Source: DATEMK01 sp035275625
GTDB taxonomy: Bacteria > Bacteroidota > Bacteroidia > AKYH767-A > OLB10
Reading direction: 5' to 3'
Assembly: GCA_035275625.1 (NCBI GenBank)
Contig: DATEMK010000407.1
Location: forward strand, 1 to 10,102
DNA: 10,102 nt
The notes below the pieces were generated by a model. That model saw only the letters and a program-made list of their open reading frames with translations. It was not told where the DNA came from and did not search any database. Below, piece by piece: positions 5,795-10,102 of this stretch. Position 1 is the first letter of the stretch, and each line of letters opens with the position of its first letter. The position numbers were made by a program, and so were the translations under genes.

Positions 5795-7684
5795 TTAATT
5801 AGTTTTTACTGTAGAACCTTTGATCTCTAAATCAGAATTTGACTTTAAACGTAACTTGCCATCCTTTGTTGAAACATCCATTTCTCCTGCGTGTTGATCA
5901 AGTTTTTCTTTTGCAGAAATGATCATTTTCCCTGAAGCTTTATGATTAATATCCTTTTTAGCAGTTTGATTTATAGTTGTAGCAGAAGCACTTAGTATAT
6001 TTCCAACCATATGAGAAAGATTTTTTGTACGCAGCATTGTATTCATACTTACATTACTCGTGCTATTTAAGGCATTGAGATTAAAGGCTGCAGTAGCTTG
6101 TACATTTACCGTTGCACCAGCAATTAAATTTATGTTCATTGCAGAAAGAGTAATTGAACCTTTAGCCGTAATATTAATGCCATTGCTCTTAGCATCAATC
6201 ATAACATTATTGCCATTCTTATCCTTAAGCGTTATGCAATTTCCTGGAGTATCTATCGTAATTATATTATTATTCTTATCTTTTATGGTTATGCTCTCCG
6301 CTCCCTCCTTATCATTCAATTCAATCACATGCCCGCTCCTTGTCTGAATTACTTTCAAATCATTTTCAGCGTTTGAATAGGTGACTTTAGCAGCGCCACT
6401 GTAAACAGTGCCTGCAACAAATGGCTTGTCCACATCACCTCCTTCAAAATCAACAATGGCTTCTTCGCCTTTTTCAGGAATGAAATGCATTCCTTTCCCT
6501 CCTCCGCCATGCGGGGATGAAACTCTTAACCACGGAGTGCTGCCTTCCTGCCAGTGGAACTGAACTTTTATTCTTCCCAATCCATCACTGTCATGGTTTT
6601 CAACCACGGTGGCTGTCTGCGGACCCGCGCTTCTGAATACATGCGGGTTTGTATAAGGCGGAGCTTTCACTGTTGAAGGTACTGCGGTAAAAATATTCTG
6701 GTAATGACCCATCAGGTTAGAGTAATGTGTTACGCTGGTAATAATATAGTCATAATTGCCACCCTGGCTGTCCACACTGAATTTGCAGCCTGCTTTAAGA
6801 GCGGGGTTTTTACTTTCTCCTTTAACGGTAAGCATTTTTGCATTGATGCCTGCCTCATCGGTTTTAGACAAAGCATCCAGGTCGCCTTTATTGACTACAT
6901 TAAAAGTATGCATGGCCCGGTCATCAGCGATGGAATATGTACTCAATGAATGATTAATGGCGGAAGTGGCAAAATCGTTTTTAATATCTTTACTAAGCGT
7001 GGAGAGTTTTTTAGAAATGTCAGCGCCTGAATGAGCATCATAACTTTTATAATTATATTTATTGGGCTGAAGGCTTGCCTGGAAAACAATCCTGTCGAGA
7101 TCAGTCCCTGTTTTTAATTTGGCTCCGCTGTCACCGGGTTTTCCGAAAACCAGTGCTGATCCGTCATAATAAAACCATTCGCCATACCGCGTGGCAAGAC
7201 GGCATAAAAAATCAAAATCTGTTTCGTTGTACTGCGTGCAATAGTGAAGTGTGTCACCTGTTACTGGGCTGATGGATTTTGACATGGCATTATCCGGTAA
7301 ATTTTCCAATGTTTTTTTTGCAATTGCGCTCAGGTTTTTTTTGGTGTGTGATGCTGACCGGGGAACATCATCAGCTAAAATTGTCGGGCTGTATCCTTTT
7401 ACAATAAAAGACTGCGCATTCGCGCCACGGTCATCAACTGATACGTCTGTGATGATTCCATTAAACTCATTTTCCTTAAACGATATGGTTATAGTTGATC
7501 CGATAAAAGACTTAATGACATCCAGTTGAAAATTAATATCCGATTTAAAATCTCCTGCATTCCAGACAAAGTTAAACTCGTGGTGATCACACACCGGTTG
7601 TGACAGAACAAGGTTTCTATAAATTACCTGTTTGTCATAACCCTGAATTTTTACTGAACCAATTTTTGAATTGTCTGCTGGCAT
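5795..7684 (-). CDS. vgrG: VgrG / TssI spike protein
   Basis: This 629-residue protein is the trimeric spike that caps the TssD tube. Residues 1-345 form the gp27-like base, with QYNETDFDFLCRLATRYGEW (151-170), the most recognisable VgrG motif, followed by FYYDG. Residues ~355-430 form the gp5 OB-fold: ATVVENHDSDGLGRIKVQFHW, WLRVSSPHGG, IPEKGEEAIVDFEGGDVDKP and VAGTVYSG. After SGHVIELNDKEG (450-461) comes a long run of short beta-repeats (about 460-629) that make the needle shaft. There is no C-terminal enzyme domain, so it is a structural VgrG rather than an evolved one, and cargo depends on the separate DUF4280 tip. The 3' third looks more A/T-rich than the 5' part, which may mark a recombination boundary. 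It follows a terminator-like hairpin after tssD, so transcription probably reaches it by read-through. Confidence 0.95.
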   Translation of the reverse strand: MPADNSKIGSVKIQGYDKQVIYRNLVLSQPVCDHHEFNFVWNAGDFKSDINFQLDVIKSFIGSTITISFKENEFNGIITDVSVDDRGANAQSFIVKGYSPTILADDVPRSASHTKKNLSAIAKKTLENLPDNAMSKSISPVTGDTLHYCTQYNETDFDFLCRLATRYGEWFYYDGSALVFGKPGDSGAKLKTGTDLDRIVFQASLQPNKYNYKSYDAHSGADISKKLSTLSKDIKNDFATSAINHSLSTYSIADDRAMHTFNVVNKGDLDALSKTDEAGINAKMLTVKGESKNPALKAGCKFSVDSQGGNYDYIITSVTHYSNLMGHYQNIFTAVPSTVKAPPYTNPHVFRSAGPQTATVVENHDSDGLGRIKVQFHWQEGSTPWLRVSSPHGGGGKGMHFIPEKGEEAIVDFEGGDVDKPFVAGTVYSGAAKVTYSNAENDLKVIQTRSGHVIELNDKEGAESITIKDKNNNIITIDTPGNCITLKDKNGNNVMIDAKSNGINITAKGSITLSAMNINLIAGATVNVQATAAFNLNALNSTSNVSMNTMLRTKNLSHMVGNILSASATTINQTAKKDINHKASGKMIISAKEKLDQHAGEMDVSTKDGKLRLKSNSDLEIKGSTVKTN

Positions 7685-7730
7685 GGTTGAATGTTTTTAT
7701 GATTTCAAAATTTTTCTTAAGGAAAGGTAT

Positions 7731-7781
7731 TAAAAAGTTGACTAACAGGTGAAGACTCTAAATTATGCCTCACCTGTCAGT
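7731..7781 (-). terminator. Terminator/attenuator-like hairpin between tssD and vgrG
   Basis: TCACCTGT (7770-7777) pairs with ACAGGTGA (7745-7752) across a 17-nt loop. After one mismatch the stem extends by AGT/ACT. On the minus strand the stem is followed within a few bases by CTTTTTAA (7737-7730). It begins 13 nt after the tssD stop and ends about 47 nt before the vgrG start. A leaky terminator here would give much more TssD than VgrG, as tube and spike stoichiometry requires. Confidence 0.55.
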
Positions 7782-7794
7782 TCATTACTGCCAG

Positions 7795-8184
7795 TTACAC
7801 CGGCCATTCGTTTTTGTGCTCAGCGTTTCCGACCTTAATTTCTTTTGAGGTGATCACAAAGTGTTCGGTCATGGGGTTTTCTCCCTGGTTGGTAAATGCT
7901 TCAGAGTAATTTACAACGTATCCGTTTTTAAAAGTAAGCTCTTTCATTTTCTGATCGCTATTGCGCTGGAAGTAGGTAACTTTTCCATCCTGCTCTTTGA
8001 AGGCATCGAATGCCCATTCTGTGAGACCGGAATCACCGGTGGATTCTACTTCTAATTGAATTGTTCCGGCACGCACACCTGATGATGGGCGGCCTGTAGC
8101 GTCTGTGTCCTGGGACATGGTGTAACTGCAATGAAGCACTCTGTACTTTTTGCCGTTTACTTCGAATTCTGCTTTGAATGACAT
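7795..8184 (-). CDS. tssD: TssD (Hcp-like T6SS tube protein), second copy
   Basis: This 129-residue TssD/Hcp-like subunit forms the inner tube hexamers of the T6SS. It shows the family's beta-barrel signature: MSFKAEFEVNGKKYRVLHCSY, DTDATGRPSSGVRAG (26-40), EWAFDAFKEQDGKVTY (56-71), MKELTFKNGYVVNYSEAF (80-97) and PMTEHFVITSKEIKVG (104-119). It sits directly upstream of vgrG and is about 90% identical to the copy at 770-1159 but far from the one at 8306-8719. This is the likely main tube protein for the adjacent VgrG. A hairpin with a T-tract after it and a conserved upstream block suggest strong expression largely independent of vgrG. Confidence 0.95.
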   Translation of the reverse strand: MSFKAEFEVNGKKYRVLHCSYTMSQDTDATGRPSSGVRAGTIQLEVESTGDSGLTEWAFDAFKEQDGKVTYFQRNSDQKMKELTFKNGYVVNYSEAFTNQGENPMTEHFVITSKEIKVGNAEHKNEWPV

Positions 8185-8192
8185 GGTTTTTA
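8135..8192 (-). repeat. 58-bp identical direct repeat (copy B) at the tssD 5' end
   Basis: This is identical to 1110-1167 and in the same orientation. It covers the first ~50 coding bases and the leader of the second tssD. Together with the similarity of the full genes, it provides a homology stretch flanking the whole vgrG-to-unknown-protein cassette, with the two repeats about 7.0 kb apart. Confidence 0.85.
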
Positions 8193-8234
8193 GATTTAAA
8201 TTGTTAGACTTATTATTTTATTTTTTGTTTCTGT

Positions 8235-8293
8235 TATACTGTTTGATTCCTTATGATGGAAATTTGTTATCACGATTTTAAAAATTATTTTTT
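8235..8293 (-). promoter_or_regulatory. Conserved upstream element of tssD (second copy)
   Basis: On the minus strand this block reads AAAAATAATTTTTAAAATCGTGATAACA, then an eight-base variable segment, then CATAAGGAATCAAACAGTATAA. It aligns base by base with the block upstream of the third tssD (1201-1256). It fills most of the 121-bp gap after the divergent tssD. A promoter is the simplest reading, and the A/T tract could act like an UP element. No exact Bacteroidota -7/-33 pair was found. Confidence 0.5.
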
Positions 8294-8305
8294 CCCCCTG
8301 TTGGT

Positions 8306-8719
8306 TTACGTACCGGCATCAGGCCATTGCATGTCATAAGACGTAAGGACACCTTGCGATTCATACTCGATTTTGCCCGGACAAATAATAAACGACTCTG
8401 TCATCGGCCGGTCGCCAGAACTGTTAAAATCTGTTTCAAGACTTACAATATATCCATCGCTGAACCGGATTTCTGTTAATTTCTGATAACTGTCTCTTTT
8501 CATAAAAGTTACTTTTCCATTTTTCACCTCGTGATTCTTATAGGCCCAGTCATGAAGTAATATGCAGTCAGGAGAATGTTCAACTGTAATTTCTATTTTA
8601 AATCCATACATTTCTGAAACAGGTCTTCCCAGCCGGTCATGATCGCGCATAGACACATAATTAAAATCAATGACCTTAAAAGTTTTGTCGTCTATGGTAA
8701 GAATTGCTTCAAACGCCAT
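8306..8719 (-). CDS. tssD: Divergent TssD (Hcp-like) paralogue
   Basis: This 137-residue protein clearly belongs to the TssD/Hcp-like family but differs strongly from the other two copies. The shared framework is MAFEAILTIDDKTFKV, RDHDRLGRPVSE (25-36), HDWAYKNHEVKNGKVTF (56-72), YQKLTEIRFSDGYIVSLE (78-95) and RPMTESFIICPGKIEY (103-118). It is eight residues longer, with an extra C-terminal segment (SQGVLTSYDMQWPDAGT). It sits immediately downstream of tssC, the position expected of a core-locus tssD. It may be a specialised tube subunit, for example one next to the spike or baseplate or one matched to another cargo; that is inference. No terminator follows it. Confidence 0.88.
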   Translation of the reverse strand: MAFEAILTIDDKTFKVIDFNYVSMRDHDRLGRPVSEMYGFKIEITVEHSPDCILLHDWAYKNHEVKNGKVTFMKRDSYQKLTEIRFSDGYIVSLETDFNSSGDRPMTESFIICPGKIEYESQGVLTSYDMQWPDAGT

Positions 8720-8844
8720 TTATTTTAATAATTAGAAGTTTATATCACGGGTTACAGGAAGAAAAACTTTCTTTTATCAATAAATAAATAATGATGAAGA
8801 AAGGGGGTACTATGAGAGGCTGGGCATTAGCTTTTTATCTTAAA

Positions 8845-10101
8845 TCATGCTTTTGCATATTCCGCAAGCCATGCCATTCCATCATCTCCTTTTTGACCGT
8901 CCAATTTAATCATAAAGGTCTTTGCAGGAAAATAAGGTGTCATGTGAATATCAATAAGCACTCTGTCTTTCTGATTTGGATCCTGTCTGAGCTGTCCTAT
9001 TCTGAAACTTTCAATCAATTTTCCGGGGCCTGTCACACTATCAAGCCACTTGGTTATCTGGCTTCGCAAATCTTTTTCAGTGTTAGAGTTCCAGTTTTCA
9101 AAAGCCCTGCGATTCAGAAAATCAATCAGAACCTTAGTTACATAATCAAAAACACGCACAACGGAATATGTCTGTAAGCCAAGGTTATCACCATTGAATA
9201 AAGTTTTAGCTGAAAAGGCCATCACCTTTCCATATTCATTTACCATCGGAACTAATCCAAGCTTTTCGAGGTTACCGATTTCACTTTTTTTCAACTCAAA
9301 TTTCACTCCGTCCACCTCGCTGAGGCCGCCATGCTTCTTTCCTGCAGCAACCTGGCTCATAAGTGTTTTATATACGGTTCCGGCAAGGGCACCACTGGGC
9401 GGAACATACAAGTGTTCTTCTTCACCCACTTCATCGGCTTTGGCTCTTCCGACAAGCCAGTTGCACGCCATCATGACGTTTGAACGGTAAATATCGCCTC
9501 CCGTAAGGTTCGCTTTCTCAAAATGCTTCATAACATCATCAGGAGTATCGAGATGCCTGAAGTCGGTAACCAACATAACTTTATTGGCATAGCACATTTT
9601 TGCCCATTTCTCAAGAACTGCATTAGAACCAAGATATCCCGGAATAACCATAAGAGAATAATTATCTCTTAAGTCAAGCCTGTCCCAATTTTGTTTCATT
9701 TCCGCTGAAACCTTATTAAAGAAAAGAGAACCTTCCATATCTTTTATCTGATCCGGTGAAGCATTCATAAATGAAATATTTTTCAGCTTTTCAGATTCCG
9801 TATTTTTAAAGAACAACGCAACCGATTTATATGATCTTTCAAGAGCAGCGCTCTCCTTTAATGCTTTTTTAAGATTCGATTTTAAAGTTTGATCAGCGCT
9901 TTTTGTATTTGATTCAGCTTTCTCAATCATTTCCGAAGTCGTATTTGATTGAGTAAGCAACATCAGCCAGAGATCAATAGATCTTTTTAGCGCCTCACGA
10001 TCCGCTTTGCTCTCTGATTCAGTGAGAAATATAGCTTTAAGTGCCCTCTTTTGAGGATTCAGATTCTCTGCTCCTTCAACCGCTTTTTCTATTAAGCCGA
10101 A
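8845..10101 (-). CDS. tssC: TssC (VipB-like) contractile sheath protein, 5' end beyond window
   Basis: The frame is open from the right edge to the TGA at 8847-8845, giving 418 visible residues. The in-frame ATG at 9963 is internal, because the upstream sequence (FGLIEKAVEGAENLNPQKRA... SIDLWLM) reads on without a stop. TssC with TssB forms the cytoplasmic contractile sheath around the TssD tube. Recognisable stretches are SLMVIPGYLGSNAVLEKWAK, VMLVTDFRHL, MMACNWLVGRAKADE, LYVPPSGALAGTVYKTL, YSVVRVFDYVTKVLIDFLNR, RAFENWN and a closing VLIDIHMTPYFPAKTFMIKL. These fit the Bacteroidota TssC family. With a usual length near 450 residues, only a few dozen N-terminal residues are likely missing. 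A 125-bp gap with no clear terminator separates it from the first tssD, so the two may be co-transcribed. Confidence 0.93.
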   Translation of the reverse strand, partial: FGLIEKAVEGAENLNPQKRALKAIFLTESESKADREALKRSIDLWLMLLTQSNTTSEMIEKAESNTKSADQTLKSNLKKALKESAALERSYKSVALFFKNTESEKLKNISFMNASPDQIKDMEGSLFFNKVSAEMKQNWDRLDLRDNYSLMVIPGYLGSNAVLEKWAKMCYANKVMLVTDFRHLDTPDDVMKHFEKANLTGGDIYRSNVMMACNWLVGRAKADEVGEEEHLYVPPSGALAGTVYKTLMSQVAAGKKHGGLSEVDGVKFELKKSEIGNLEKLGLVPMVNEYGKVMAFSAKTLFNGDNLGLQTYSVVRVFDYVTKVLIDFLNRRAFENWNSNTEKDLRSQITKWLDSVTGPGKLIESFRIGQLRQDPNQKDRVLIDIHMTPYFPAKTFMIKLDGQKGDDGMAWLAEYAKA

Positions 10102-10102
10102 T

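Noticed and set aside
6060..6347. Plus-strand 95-residue hydrophobic frame as a membrane protein
   Set aside because: It is the antisense of the repetitive beta-needle part of vgrG, whose Asp/Asn/Lys-rich repeats read as hydrophobic residues on the other strand.
8720..8844. Terminator or promoter between tssC and the first tssD
   Set aside because: Only a weak CTTTCTT/AAGAAAG complementarity without a T-tract is visible, and no convincing -7 box.
9961..9963. ATG as the start of a 372-residue tssC product
   Set aside because: The frame continues upstream without a stop to the window edge, with sequence that reads as TssC, so this is an internal Met of a truncated gene.
1..10102. CRISPR array, tRNA, rRNA, insertion sequence or transposase
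   Set aside because: No regularly spaced repeats, tRNA-like cloverleaf sequence, rRNA-like stretch or transposase motif was seen on either strand.

Overview
The window is an accessory stretch of a type VI secretion system (T6SS) locus of the Bacteroidota type (subtype iii). The evidence is a family-specific set of parts: a Bacteroidota-style sheath protein TssC, three copies of the Hcp-like tube protein TssD, a VgrG/TssI spike and a short Cys-rich DUF4280-type PAAR-like tip. The DNA is A/T-rich, start codons lack clear Shine-Dalgarno sequences, and everything reads on the minus strand. This fits a low-GC member of the Bacteroidota, such as a flavobacterial, cytophagal or chitinophagal lineage. 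The species cannot be told from the sequence.

Read in the direction of transcription (high to low coordinates), the layout is as follows. tssC, cut by the window edge (10101-8845), comes first. It is followed by a divergent tssD paralogue (8719-8306) and a second tssD (8184-7795) with a terminator-like hairpin. Next are vgrG (7684-5795), a DUF4280 PAAR-like tip (5787-5464) and an AHH-family HNH/Endo VII nuclease toxin (5450-4815). Three tandem, diverged Imm11/DUF1629-like immunity genes follow (4773-4162, 4159-3542, 3531-2701). Then come a 223-residue protein with an intact HExxH motif (2652-1981) and a 189-residue protein of unknown function (1909-1340). A third tssD, about 90% identical to the second (1159-770), has its own perfect 13-bp hairpin. 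Last is a DUF4123 effector-adaptor gene that starts at 559 and runs off the left edge.

Functionally, TssC forms the contractile sheath and TssD the inner tube. VgrG plus the PAAR-like protein form the spike that carries cargo. The AHH nuclease is the best candidate cargo, and the Imm11-like proteins its likely cognate and orphan immunities. The HExxH protein and the unknown 189-residue protein may be a second effector/immunity or effector/accessory set. The DUF4123 gene implies that another adaptor-dependent effector is encoded just outside the left edge.

The most notable structure is that two near-identical tssD genes, with conserved upstream DNA and terminator-like hairpins, lie in direct orientation on either side of the whole vgrG-tip-toxin-immunity cassette. 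This suggests a cassette that can be swapped or lost by recombination. The effector assignments rest on motifs read by eye, not on database searches.
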